Positions 1-6,495 of a stretch of DNA of 6,495 bases are shown piece after piece; the stretch's first letter is position 1, and each line of letters opens with the position of its first letter. The DNA is from an uncultured Fidelibacterota bacterium (GTDB lineage Bacteria > Fidelibacterota > Fidelibacteria > Fidelibacterales > Fidelibacteraceae): the NCBI GenBank assembly GCA_937862595.1, contig CALMFL010000338.1, forward strand, positions 1-6,495, written 5' to 3'. Below the pieces are notes generated by a model, which saw only the letters and a program-made list of their open reading frames with translations, searched no databases and was not told the DNA's origin. A program made the position numbers and the translations under genes.

Positions 1-803
1 AGATCCGGAAGACCTCCGCCGACATCGCCCGGAACCTCAATATCAACGGACCTTTCAATATCCAGTATATCGCCAAGAACAACGAAGTGCGGGTCATCGA
101 GTGCAACCTGCGCGCCTCCCGGAGCTTTCCCTTTGTCTCCAAGACCCTGAAAAAGAATTTTATCGGGATCGCGACCCGGGTCATCCTCGGCGAAAAACAG
201 GAAAAGGTGCGCATTCCACTTTACGACTATGAATTCGTCGCCGTAAAGGCCCCGCAGTTCTCCTTTACCCGCCTGCGCGGCGCCGATCCGGCCACGGGCG
301 TGGAAATGTCCTCCACCGGCGAGGTCGCCTGCCTGGGCGACAATTTCCATGAGGCCTTCATCAAGTCCCTGATCTCCGTGGGTTTCAAGTTCCCGGTCAA
401 AAACATGCTGATCTCCTCCGGGCCGCCCGCCTCGAAGGGCGAACTGCTGGACGGACTGAAAAAGCTCTCCGAAAAGGGGATGAGCATCTATGCGACCGGC
501 GGAACCTCCGATTTTCTGCATCAGAACGGGGTCCCGAACCAAATGCTCTACTGGCCCCTTGACCGCGAAGACCCCAACGTGATCGATTACCTGAAACGCG
601 GTTCCATCGACCTGGTGATCAATATCCCCAAGAATTACAATGAAGAGGAACTGACGAACGACTATACGATCCGCCGCACCGCCGTGGATTACGCCGTCCC
701 CCTCATCACGAACCGCCAGGTCGCGATGCGCCTCTTCGAAGCGCTGGCCGATACGGACGCCGGGTCGCTCAAGATCAAGAGCTGGGACGAGTATAACGTA
801 TAA
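1..803 (+). CDS. carB: Carbamoyl-phosphate synthase large subunit, C-terminal part (5' end outside window)
   Basis: The frame is open from the first base (full codons from position 3) to the TAA at 801-803, giving about 266 residues of a protein usually near 1,070 long. The large subunit makes carbamoyl phosphate from ammonia (delivered by the CarA glutaminase), bicarbonate and two ATP, feeding pyrimidine and arginine synthesis in the cytoplasm. Seen: the end of the second ATP-grasp domain, with NGPFNIQ followed by the metal/ATP-binding E-C-N and then RASRSFPFVSK; a linker with PQFSFTRLRGADP and STGEVACLGD; and the MGS-like allosteric domain from about position 387 to 770, with YATGGTSDFL and RRTAVDYAVPLITN. 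The E-C-N-L-R-A-S-R-S wording and the SLKIKSWDEY tail resemble Bacteroidetes and eukaryotic (CAD/CPS1) enzymes more than the E. coli form (E-V-N-P-R-A-A-R). An internal GTG at 87 is not the start, because conserved sequence continues upstream of it. No terminator is seen directly after it. Confidence 0.96.
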   Translation, partial: IRKTSADIARNLNINGPFNIQYIAKNNEVRVIECNLRASRSFPFVSKTLKKNFIGIATRVILGEKQEKVRIPLYDYEFVAVKAPQFSFTRLRGADPATGVEMSSTGEVACLGDNFHEAFIKSLISVGFKFPVKNMLISSGPPASKGELLDGLKKLSEKGMSIYATGGTSDFLHQNGVPNQMLYWPLDREDPNVIDYLKRGSIDLVINIPKNYNEEELTNDYTIRRTAVDYAVPLITNRQVAMRLFEALADTDAGSLKIKSWDEYNV

Positions 804-826
804 AAAAGATACTTCCCGGATCAAAT

Positions 827-838
827 ATATCGCGATAT
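827..838. other. Perfect 12-bp palindrome in the carB-downstream gap
   Basis: The sequence ATATCGCGATAT reads the same on both strands, and a second, overlapping palindrome CGATATCG lies at 833-840. It sits 24 bases after the carB stop and about 55 bases upstream of the promoter candidate. It could be a binding site for a dimeric regulator. It is short and partly alternating A/T, so chance is a real alternative. It has no T-run after it and is not a terminator. Confidence 0.3.
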
Positions 839-891
839 CGTGCTGATTATAAGTGTGTAAGGAAATAAAGCGTTTTCTTTGGGAAAAACCC

Positions 892-923
892 TTTGACATG
901 CGTGGTTAAATTTTATAAATTGT
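892..923 (+). promoter_or_regulatory. Probable promoter of the secreted FG-GAP protein gene
   Basis: A perfect TTGACA is at 893-898 and a TATAAA at 914-919, with a 15-base spacer, slightly short for a sigma-70 promoter. The same bases also fit the Bacteroidetes style: TTTG at 892-895, then 20 bases, then TAAATTGT at 916-923, close to TAnnTTTG. The promoter lies 50-75 bases upstream of the ATG at 969 in a clearly AT-rich stretch, which leaves room for a 5' leader of about 35-40 bases. The element is seen directly; which sigma-factor reading is right is inference. Confidence 0.65.
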
Positions 924-957
924 GCCACTTTTTGAAAAAGAACTAAATGTGTTAAAA

Positions 958-963
958 AAGGAG
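958..963 (+). promoter_or_regulatory. Ribosome binding site of the FG-GAP protein gene
   Basis: AAGGAG lies five bases before the ATG at 969. This strong Shine-Dalgarno match fixes the start, which also gives a well-formed signal peptide. Confidence 0.8.
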
Positions 964-968
964 ACAGA

Positions 969-2777
969 ATGAAAAAAACATTAGTTGTTCTTGCTGCTTT
1001 ACTGTTGTTTGCCTTCGTTTTCGCTGTTGACGATGCGTTTGTCGTATCGGTCCCCAACAATGCGGCGGAGATCTGGTCGGACTTCAGCGGCGCCGCCCGC
1101 GGCATTGGCGGGGGTGTCGACCTTGACGGCGACGGCTATCTGGAATTCTATGTGACCAACTATAGCTACGGGAACTGCGTTGTCGGTTTCGAAGCGATAG
1201 GTGGAGATACGCTGGAATATTTCTGGATGTCCGACACCAGCAATCCTGACGGATTGTATGCTTCCGGTACGCGTTTCGTACAGACAGGCGATGTCGACGG
1301 CGACGGGGAAGGGGAAGTGATCTTCTTCCGCGGCCGTTACCCGGGTGTGACGGGCGCCGGTCTCTACATTTACGAGATCGAAAGCAATAATACCTTCAAA
1401 ACCCCGAAATTCTACAGCATTGAAGACCTGAGCGCGCTCTTTAACTTCAACGGCGTCGGAACGGTTCTGTCAAATATGCTGGTAGAGCATTTTGTGGTCG
1501 ATGATGTTGACCAGGATGGCTATTCTGAGATCATCTTCGCATCGAACGGTAATACCTTTGTGACCGACTACATCGACAGCTCCGGAACTACGCCGGTAAC
1601 CTACGGTCACTCGGAAGACTTTTTTGCGGTCCTTTCCGCCACCGACGACCTTCAGGGCTTCGGCCGTTTTGAATGCGAATTCATCACCTCGGCCCGCGAT
1701 ATCGATATGGGCGTGCTCGGACTCGGTCCGGACGATCCGATGTTCGGCCGTGAGAACAAGCTTGGCGGCGGATCCGCGATCGCCGTTGAAACCTGCGACA
1801 TCGACGGCGACGGCCTGAAAGAGATCGCCTGTTTCGTATGGAATTACAACAACGTGTTCTTTGTTGAAGCCACCGCTCCCAATACCTATTCCTTTGGCGA
1901 CACCACCTATCAGTACCTGACCGTTCCCGACGGCGTCTGCCTGCTTCAGCCGGTGGTTGCCGATGTGGACCAGGACGGAAAAGACGAAGTCTATTACATG
2001 TCCTATTCGGGTATGGAATGCTTCAAGATCTTCGACAATAACGACGATGCCACCAATTTCGATTCCACGGAATTCGAGATCATCAACGCCGAAGAAGGCG
2101 ATCCCCGGTCCATCGCCGGCGGTACCTCGGGAGATCTCTTCGGAGACGGTTCCGAAGTCGTGATCTTCGGTAACAGCATGATCCTCGGCGATATCAATGT
2201 CTGGGACGGCACCGGCTGGTCGAGCTATCAGTCCGTAAAGCCGGATACCAATGTGTATATCGGAAGTTTTGCGGGCACCAACCACAAATTCGTCGACAAA
2301 CTGACCGACATCGACAACGACGGCTATCCCGAGATCATCTGCTGCTATCAGAGCGAAGTGGATTCGATCCTGGAAGTGACCGGCACCGACACGGTCAAGG
2401 TCGCGAACCCCTTCTTCGCCCCGATCCGCGTGATCGAATTCGGCGATTCGGAACTGGGTCCCGTTGTTTCGGTCGATCCGACCGTCATTACGCCGGACGC
2501 TTTCGTTCTGGAAGCTGCGTACCCGAACCCCTTTAACCCGGTTACCTCCATCCAGTACTTCCTGCCGATGAACAAAACGATCTCCCTGCATATTTACAAT
2601 ATGCGCGGCGAACTCGTGAACACGCTGGTCAACGATCAGTACACCTCGGCCGGAACCCACAACATCCTGTGGAACGGAACGGACATGAACGGTGTCCCCG
2701 TTTCCTCCGGTGTTTACATGTACACCTTGAAATATGGGAATTTCAGCCAGTCACAAAAAGTAACATTGCTGAAATAA
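969..2777 (+). CDS. Secreted FG-GAP/VCBS-repeat protein with C-terminal T9SS-type sorting domain
   Basis: The product is 602 residues. A signal peptide covers residues 1-19 (two lysines, a hydrophobic core, likely cleavage after VFA), so it leaves the cytoplasm. Seven DxDxDG-type motifs start at about residues 51, 108, 179, 277, 332, 389 and 447, each followed by an acidic residue and a beta strand (for example DLDGDGYLEFYV, DVDQDGYSEIIF). This is the calcium-binding loop pattern of integrin-alpha-like FG-GAP/VCBS propellers; copy 6 (DLFGDGSE) has lost one aspartate. Residues 518-602 form a YPNPFNP/FlgD-like Ig domain with LHIYNMRGELV, HNILWNGTDMNG, SSGVYMYTL and a KVTLLK end, typical of type IX sorting tails in FCB bacteria. 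I infer a surface-anchored or released, calcium-stabilised beta-propeller, perhaps an adhesin or binding protein. No catalytic motif is seen. It has its own promoter, Shine-Dalgarno site and terminator. Confidence 0.9.
   Translation: MKKTLVVLAALLLFAFVFAVDDAFVVSVPNNAAEIWSDFSGAARGIGGGVDLDGDGYLEFYVTNYSYGNCVVGFEAIGGDTLEYFWMSDTSNPDGLYASGTRFVQTGDVDGDGEGEVIFFRGRYPGVTGAGLYIYEIESNNTFKTPKFYSIEDLSALFNFNGVGTVLSNMLVEHFVVDDVDQDGYSEIIFASNGNTFVTDYIDSSGTTPVTYGHSEDFFAVLSATDDLQGFGRFECEFITSARDIDMGVLGLGPDDPMFGRENKLGGGSAIAVETCDIDGDGLKEIACFVWNYNNVFFVEATAPNTYSFGDTTYQYLTVPDGVCLLQPVVADVDQDGKDEVYYMSYSGMECFKIFDNNDDATNFDSTEFEIINAEEGDPRSIAGGTSGDLFGDGSEVVIFGNSMILGDINVWDGTGWSSYQSVKPDTNVYIGSFAGTNHKFVDKLTDIDNDGYPEIICCYQSEVDSILEVTGTDTVKVANPFFAPIRVIEFGDSELGPVVSVDPTVITPDAFVLEAAYPNPFNPVTSIQYFLPMNKTISLHIYNMRGELVNTLVNDQYTSAGTHNILWNGTDMNGVPVSSGVYMYTLKYGNFSQSQKVTLLK
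1119..2333 (+). repeat. Seven DxDxDG calcium-loop repeats (protein-level)
   Basis: The motifs fall at residues 51, 108, 179, 277, 332, 389 and 447 of the protein starting at 969. The steps are about 57, 71, 98, 55, 57 and 58 residues, so the last four are evenly spaced and the third-to-fourth interval carries an insertion. Seven units match the blade count of integrin-like propellers. The repeat is in the protein pattern only; I do not see long DNA-level direct repeats. Confidence 0.75.
2520..2774 (+). other. FlgD-like / type IX secretion sorting domain (C-terminal 85 residues)
   Basis: The segment starts with YPNPFNPVTSIQYFLP, then an Ig-like beta series ending in KVTLLK. This is the common C-terminal signal of proteins exported by the Por (type IX) system in FCB bacteria; the closely related FlgD Ig-like fold scores in the same region. 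It predicts outer-membrane translocation after Sec export. Whether this organism has a working type IX system cannot be seen here. Confidence 0.8.
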
Positions 2778-2787
2778 TCTGACAGAT

Positions 2788-2819
2788 AAAAAGGGAGAGG
2801 GGAACCTCTCCCTTTTTTT
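2788..2819 (+). terminator. Intrinsic terminator after the FG-GAP protein gene
   Basis: An 8-bp GC-rich stem (GGGAGAGG at 2793-2800 with CCTCTCCC at 2805-2812) closes a GGAA loop of the stable GNRA type. It is flanked by five A (2788-2792) and followed by seven T (2813-2819), so the stem can extend to about 13 bp. It begins 11 bases after the stop at 2777. The A-tract/T-tract symmetry gives some function on the other strand too, but no minus-strand gene needs it. Confidence 0.92.
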
Positions 2820-2847
2820 ATCTATGTTCATACCCTACAATCATAAA

Positions 2848-2852
2848 AAGGA
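2848..2852 (+). promoter_or_regulatory. Ribosome binding site of the TonB-dependent receptor; tandem ATG start
   Basis: AAGGA is three bases before the ATG at 2856 and six bases before a second in-frame ATG at 2859. The spacing favours 2859 as the real start, which would remove one methionine and leave the signal peptide unchanged. Confidence 0.6.
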
Positions 2853-2855
2853 AAT

Positions 2856-5672
2856 ATGATGCGAAGGAAGTATCTTGTTCTGTTATTTGCATTCCTCTCA
2901 TTATTTATGACCCTGCAGGCCGCTACGACCGGCAAGGTCAACGGAATCGTGACCGACGGCGGGACGGGGGATCCTCTGATCGGCGTCAATGTCATGATCG
3001 CGGGGACGTCCCTGGGGGCCGCCACCGACCTTGAGGGGTACTTCACGATCCTGAACGTGCCGCCGGGAAAATATGAGCTGCTTGCTTCTTCCATCGGGTA
3101 TAAAACATTCAGACTGCAGGACCTCAGAGTTTCGGTCGACCATACGACGAACATCAGCGTCAGCATGGAATCCTCCGTGCTTGAGGGGGAAGAAGTCGTC
3201 GTGGTCGCACAAAAAGAACTGATCAAAAAAGGGCTCACCTCCTCGGAATCCAGCATTTCGGAAGAGGAGCTCGAATCCATGCCGGTGGAATCCTTTGCCG
3301 GACTGCTTGCCACCCAGGCGGGCGTCACCCAGGGTTCCGACGGCTCGCTGCATGTGCGCGGCGGCCGCGCCAGCGAAGTCACCTACATGGTGGACGGCAT
3401 TCCCGTTTCCAGCGATCTGGGACTTTCCCTTTCCACCAATGTCATATCGGAACTGACCCTGATCTCGGGGACTTTCAACGCCGAATACGGCAAGGCCATG
3501 AGCGGTATCGTGAATATCGCCACAAAGGACGGCGCGCGCACCTTCCAGTCCCGCCTGACGGCCCAGTTCGGCGACATGCTGACCTGGAACGACCGCTATA
3601 TCAACGGGTCGGGCTTCAACCCCCTGACCTTCCAGCGCTACGACCTGGATCTCAGCGGCCCCATTTCCTTTCTGCCCGAAGGGTCCTATTTTATCACCGG
3701 CACCTTCCGGAACCATCTCGGATGGCTCTACGGCATCCGGGAACACACCACCTTCGACCAGGGGGCGATCGGGAACAATACGGCCAGCGTCATGATGACC
3801 GGGGACAGCGCCCTGGTCAAAATGAACACCAGCAATTCAAAGAAGATCATGGCAAAGATCTCCTTCATGCCTCTGGACAAAACAAAATTGACCTATCAGC
3901 TGATCGGCGACTTCGGCGCCTGGCAGAATTATGAACATGAATGGAAATATGCGCCCGACGGACGGTATCAGTACCATTCGAACGATATCATGCACGCCCT
4001 GCATCTGACCCGCACGATCTCCGAAAAAACCTATTTTACCTTTAAGTATTCCTATAAGCACGGCCATTCCGAACAGTATGTGAACAAGATCGAGATCCCC
4101 TTCAGCATGGATGAAGACATCAACGGGAACGGCGTGATCGACGTCCTGCCCGGCCTGAACGTTTCCGAGGACCTGAACGGGAACGGCATCCTGGATACGG
4201 ACGTGCAGGTGGACTGGGATTTCATCAACGAGTACGGCGCCTTCATCCCGAACGGGACCTGGTACGACCTGGACCTTGGCGACACCACGGTCAGCGTGCC
4301 GTACTACGTGAACAAATCGCTCCGCACCGACATACCGGCCTACCATTTTAATTACGGCGGACAGGAAATGGGCTACTATATTTCCGACGACAAGACCCAT
4401 ACCTTCAAATTCGATTTCATTTCCCAGGTCAACCGGGCAAATCAGATCCGGACGGGCTTTGAGTTTAACACCTATATCCGGCACCGCAACGAAACCACCC
4501 TGCAGATGAGCGAACAGCTTGACGGCATCCCGCCCTTCATCCAGAACGCGGACGTGGCGAACCATGATTACTACACCCACAAGCCCTACGATTTTGCGGC
4601 TTACGTCCAGGATAAGATCGAAATTCAGGACATTATCATCCAGGCGGGTCTGCGCTACGATTATTTTAACGCGAACACCATTGCGGTCGATCCGCTGACC
4701 TCCGACACCGTGAACGCCAGCCCCAAGCATCAGCTGAGCCCGCGCCTGGGCGTCAGTTTCCCGATCACGGACCAGGGCTTCATCCATTTCTCCTACGGGC
4801 ATTTCTTCCAGATGCCGTCGATGTATTATCTCTATACCAATCCTCTGATGAAACGCGGCGCCAGCGTCTCGCGCTACGGCAACCCGGATATCGAACCGCA
4901 GAAGACCGTGATGTACGAGCTGGGGCTCCAGCAGGAACTCTCGCCCTCCACGGCGATCGACCTGACCATTTTTTACCGGGACATCATCAACTGGCTCTCG
5001 ACGGAATACAACTTCGTGGATAACGCCTACAAGTACACCCGCTACATCACCGAGGACTACGGGAATGTCCGCGGCATCACCTTCTCGCTGACACAGCGGG
5101 CCGGGCGCACAATGAGCTTCAACGCCGACTACACCTACCAGATCGCGGAAGGCAACGCCTCTTCGCCCGATGCCAAATACTACGACGCTCTGAACAACAT
5201 CGAAAGCGAGACCCGGGTCGTGCCGCTCGACTGGGATGTGCGCCATACGATCAACGGGAACCTGACCCTGACCCCCGTAAAAGACCTCGGGATCGGCATC
5301 ATCGCCCGTTTCTCGACGGGGAAGCCCTATACGCCCACCATCCAGGGACAACGGAACGCCGAGGAGAACTCGGACCGGAAACTGTCCGAATTCACCACCG
5401 ATCTGAAAATCTATAAGAATTTCAGCATCGGCAAACATCGTTTCACCGCGACCCTGAAGATATACAACCTGCTGGACACCTCGAATGAACTCTACGTGTT
5501 CACCGATACCGGCCGTTCGGGCTATTCGCTGATCCCCACCTACGTGGGCGATCCCGCCGAAAAATTCCCCGATACCGAAGGCATCCATTCGCTGGCGGAC
5601 TATCTCTACAGTCCCCTGAATTACGCCAGTCCGAGACAAATACTTCTGAATGTCAGCTGGGATATCCGGTAG
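2856..5672 (+). CDS. TonB-dependent outer-membrane receptor with N-terminal carboxypeptidase-regulatory-like domain
   Basis: The product is 938 residues, a normal length for the family. These receptors move a ligand across the outer membrane using energy from TonB-ExbB-ExbD. In order: a signal peptide at residues 1-22 (MRRK, hydrophobic stretch, cut after LQA); a carboxypeptidase-regulatory-like beta-sandwich at about 26-104 (VNGIVTDGGTGDPLIGVNV, TDLEGYFTILNVPPGKYEL); a TonB-box-like EEVVVVA at 112-118; a plug at about 125-226 with LHVRGG, YMVDGIPV, SGTFNAEYGKAMSGIVNIATKDG; and a 22-strand-type barrel to the end, with family-like stretches FSYGHFFQMPS (near 645) and NPDIEPQKTVMYELGLQ (near 675). 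A region at 421-447 has two DxNGNGxxD loops. No SusD-like partner is next to it, so the substrate is not evident; a glycan, siderophore or peptide is possible. The gene follows a terminator and is 27 bases upstream of the next gene, which is likely co-transcribed. Confidence 0.93.
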   Translation: MMRRKYLVLLFAFLSLFMTLQAATTGKVNGIVTDGGTGDPLIGVNVMIAGTSLGAATDLEGYFTILNVPPGKYELLASSIGYKTFRLQDLRVSVDHTTNISVSMESSVLEGEEVVVVAQKELIKKGLTSSESSISEEELESMPVESFAGLLATQAGVTQGSDGSLHVRGGRASEVTYMVDGIPVSSDLGLSLSTNVISELTLISGTFNAEYGKAMSGIVNIATKDGARTFQSRLTAQFGDMLTWNDRYINGSGFNPLTFQRYDLDLSGPISFLPEGSYFITGTFRNHLGWLYGIREHTTFDQGAIGNNTASVMMTGDSALVKMNTSNSKKIMAKISFMPLDKTKLTYQLIGDFGAWQNYEHEWKYAPDGRYQYHSNDIMHALHLTRTISEKTYFTFKYSYKHGHSEQYVNKIEIPFSMDEDINGNGVIDVLPGLNVSEDLNGNGILDTDVQVDWDFINEYGAFIPNGTWYDLDLGDTTVSVPYYVNKSLRTDIPAYHFNYGGQEMGYYISDDKTHTFKFDFISQVNRANQIRTGFEFNTYIRHRNETTLQMSEQLDGIPPFIQNADVANHDYYTHKPYDFAAYVQDKIEIQDIIIQAGLRYDYFNANTIAVDPLTSDTVNASPKHQLSPRLGVSFPITDQGFIHFSYGHFFQMPSMYYLYTNPLMKRGASVSRYGNPDIEPQKTVMYELGLQQELSPSTAIDLTIFYRDIINWLSTEYNFVDNAYKYTRYITEDYGNVRGITFSLTQRAGRTMSFNADYTYQIAEGNASSPDAKYYDALNNIESETRVVPLDWDVRHTINGNLTLTPVKDLGIGIIARFSTGKPYTPTIQGQRNAEENSDRKLSEFTTDLKIYKNFSIGKHRFTATLKIYNLLDTSNELYVFTDTGRSGYSLIPTYVGDPAEKFPDTEGIHSLADYLYSPLNYASPRQILLNVSWDIR

Positions 5673-5684
5673 GCGCAGATCAAT

Positions 5685-5690
5685 AAAGGA
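5685..5690 (+). promoter_or_regulatory. Ribosome binding site of the third exported protein
   Basis: AAAGGA lies nine bases before the ATG at 5700, within the 27-base gap after the receptor stop. It supports the start at 5700, which gives an intact signal peptide. Confidence 0.65.
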
Positions 5691-5699
5691 AATAACAAC

Positions 5700-6495
5700 A
5701 TGAAAATAAACTTTACAAAAACCATCCTCCTGCTTCTTGCGCTGAACTGCTTTCTCTTATACGGACTTGATACGCCGCCCGCGATCCGCTCCGGTTATGA
5801 AAAAGAGATGTATTTCAAAAAGCAGCAGGACCTTCAGAAACCCACGGTGACGGATGCCGAGCGTCCCGTCCCGCGCGAAGCCATCATTTCGGGGAACAAG
5901 ATCCGCACCCTGCTCTTTGATTACGGTTCGATCGGACACCCTTCCCGCGAGCCTTCCATGGAGTGGCCCATCTATTCCTCGCATGGTTATGCCTTTGAAT
6001 TCGGCCCCCTTGTCGGCGTTGAAGTGCCCGTCGATACGAACGGGTATTTCCTCCACGAAGCCTATGTCGGTCCCGAAGGACAGAAAGAGATCGACAATCT
6101 GGCCCCCGGTTACGACATGACCCATTACATTGTCAGCGACGGACTGCTGTCGGGCGGCATGGTATTGGGAAACGAGGTCAGTCCCACGGCCCGCCGCTGG
6201 GGCTGGGAACCCTTGCCGGACTATGCGAATCCCGCCGGAAGCAGCATCCCCCTCTCGCACAAACCCGAAACCTGGAAACCCTCCTGGGGGAACAACTGGC
6301 CGGGAACCTATAAGGCGGGCGTTTCCACAGCGGACCAGGCGGTCTACTTTGAAATGGATGACCGCTTCAATACCGAATTCTATCCCGCTTTCAAACCCTT
6401 CCGCCCCGGGGATGTCGGAGAAGGGGATCCGCGGCTGGAATACGGAGGATGCGGACTGCATGTGGTGGTCCGGGCCTACCAGTGGTCCAATCCCG
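5700..6495 (+). CDS. Exported protein of unknown function, FCB-type family (3' end outside window)
   Basis: The frame is open from the ATG at 5700 to the window edge, giving 265 residues without a stop. The N-terminus MKINFTKTILLLLALNCFLLYG is a signal peptide, probably cut near residue 22. The cysteine at residue 17 has Asn before it and so does not make a lipobox. Visible stretches are NKIRTLLFDYGSIG (near 66), MEWPIYSSHGYAFEFGPLVGVEV, HYIVSDGL, a W-rich part PETWKPSWGNNWPGTY, and GGCGLHVVVRAYQWSNP at the edge. I recognise this wording from large secreted proteins of FCB bacteria, often with a type IX sorting tail, but know no function for them. It follows the receptor by 27 bases with no terminator between, so one transcript is likely. 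I infer a surface or periplasmic partner of the receptor. No catalytic motif is seen in the visible part. Confidence 0.85.
   Translation, partial: MKINFTKTILLLLALNCFLLYGLDTPPAIRSGYEKEMYFKKQQDLQKPTVTDAERPVPREAIISGNKIRTLLFDYGSIGHPSREPSMEWPIYSSHGYAFEFGPLVGVEVPVDTNGYFLHEAYVGPEGQKEIDNLAPGYDMTHYIVSDGLLSGGMVLGNEVSPTARRWGWEPLPDYANPAGSSIPLSHKPETWKPSWGNNWPGTYKAGVSTADQAVYFEMDDRFNTEFYPAFKPFRPGDVGEGDPRLEYGGCGLHVVVRAYQWSNP

Noticed and set aside
872..889. Possible hairpin GTTTTC/GAAAAAC as a carB terminator
   Set aside because: The stem is only about six weak pairs with a bulge, and no T-run follows. It overlaps the approach to the promoter rather than ending carB.
1470..2660. A 396-residue open frame on the minus strand opposite the FG-GAP gene
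   Set aside because: Its repeated D/V/I-rich wording is the reverse reading of the DxDxDG motifs. It has no recognisable domain of its own and is antisense to a convincing gene.
2836..2841. TACAAT as a -10 element for the receptor gene
   Set aside because: There is no acceptable -35 at the right distance (only the terminator T-run), and transcription would start almost at the ribosome binding site. Kept only as an open question in the findings.
3837..5639. A 600-residue open frame on the minus strand opposite the TonB receptor
   Set aside because: It lies wholly within a clear receptor gene. Its product has no family pattern, and the opening follows from the receptor's biased third codon positions.
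5732..5752. Lipobox around the cysteine at residue 17 of the third exported protein
   Set aside because: The residues before the Cys are L-A-L-N; Asn at -1 does not fit the lipobox, so an ordinary signal peptide is more likely.
5757..6461. A 234-residue minus-strand open frame near the right edge
   Set aside because: The plus-strand frame from 5700 has a Shine-Dalgarno site, a signal peptide and family-like sequence; the minus frame has none of these.

Overview
The window looks like part of a chromosome from a diderm bacterium of the FCB superphylum (Bacteroidota-Fibrobacterota and relatives such as Cloacimonadota, Marinimicrobia or Calditrichota). Three things point there: the carB gene is of the Bacteroidetes/eukaryote-like type; a secreted protein carries a C-terminal YPNPFNP/FlgD-like domain of the type IX secretion (T9SS) sorting-tail kind; and a TonB-dependent receptor starts with a carboxypeptidase-regulatory-like domain. 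The exact phylum cannot be read from this window. Coding parts are fairly GC-rich and the gaps are AT-rich.

Layout, all genes on the + strand. Positions 1-803 are the 3' end of carB (large subunit of carbamoyl-phosphate synthase). Positions 804-968 are an AT-rich gap with a 12-bp palindrome and a good promoter candidate. Positions 969-2777 encode a secreted protein with seven DxDxDG (FG-GAP/VCBS-like) calcium-binding motifs and a C-terminal sorting-type domain. A strong intrinsic terminator follows at 2788-2819. Positions 2856-5672 encode a complete TonB-dependent outer-membrane receptor. Only 27 bases later, a third exported protein starts at 5700 and runs off the right edge.

Functionally the window has two parts. 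The first is the end of a pyrimidine/arginine biosynthesis gene. The second is a cell-envelope locus of a secreted propeller-like protein, a TonB-dependent receptor and a second large exported protein of a family I recognise from FCB genomes but whose function I do not know. The receptor and the third gene are probably co-transcribed. The first envelope gene has its own promoter and terminator, so it may be expressed at a different level. No SusD partner, enzyme or ligand-specific gene is visible, so the transported substrate is unknown. I found no mobile element, CRISPR array, tRNA or rRNA, and nothing that I can defend as an entirely new system. The most interesting points are the gene arrangement with its internal terminator, the pair of calcium-loop motifs inside the receptor barrel, and the uncharacterised third protein.
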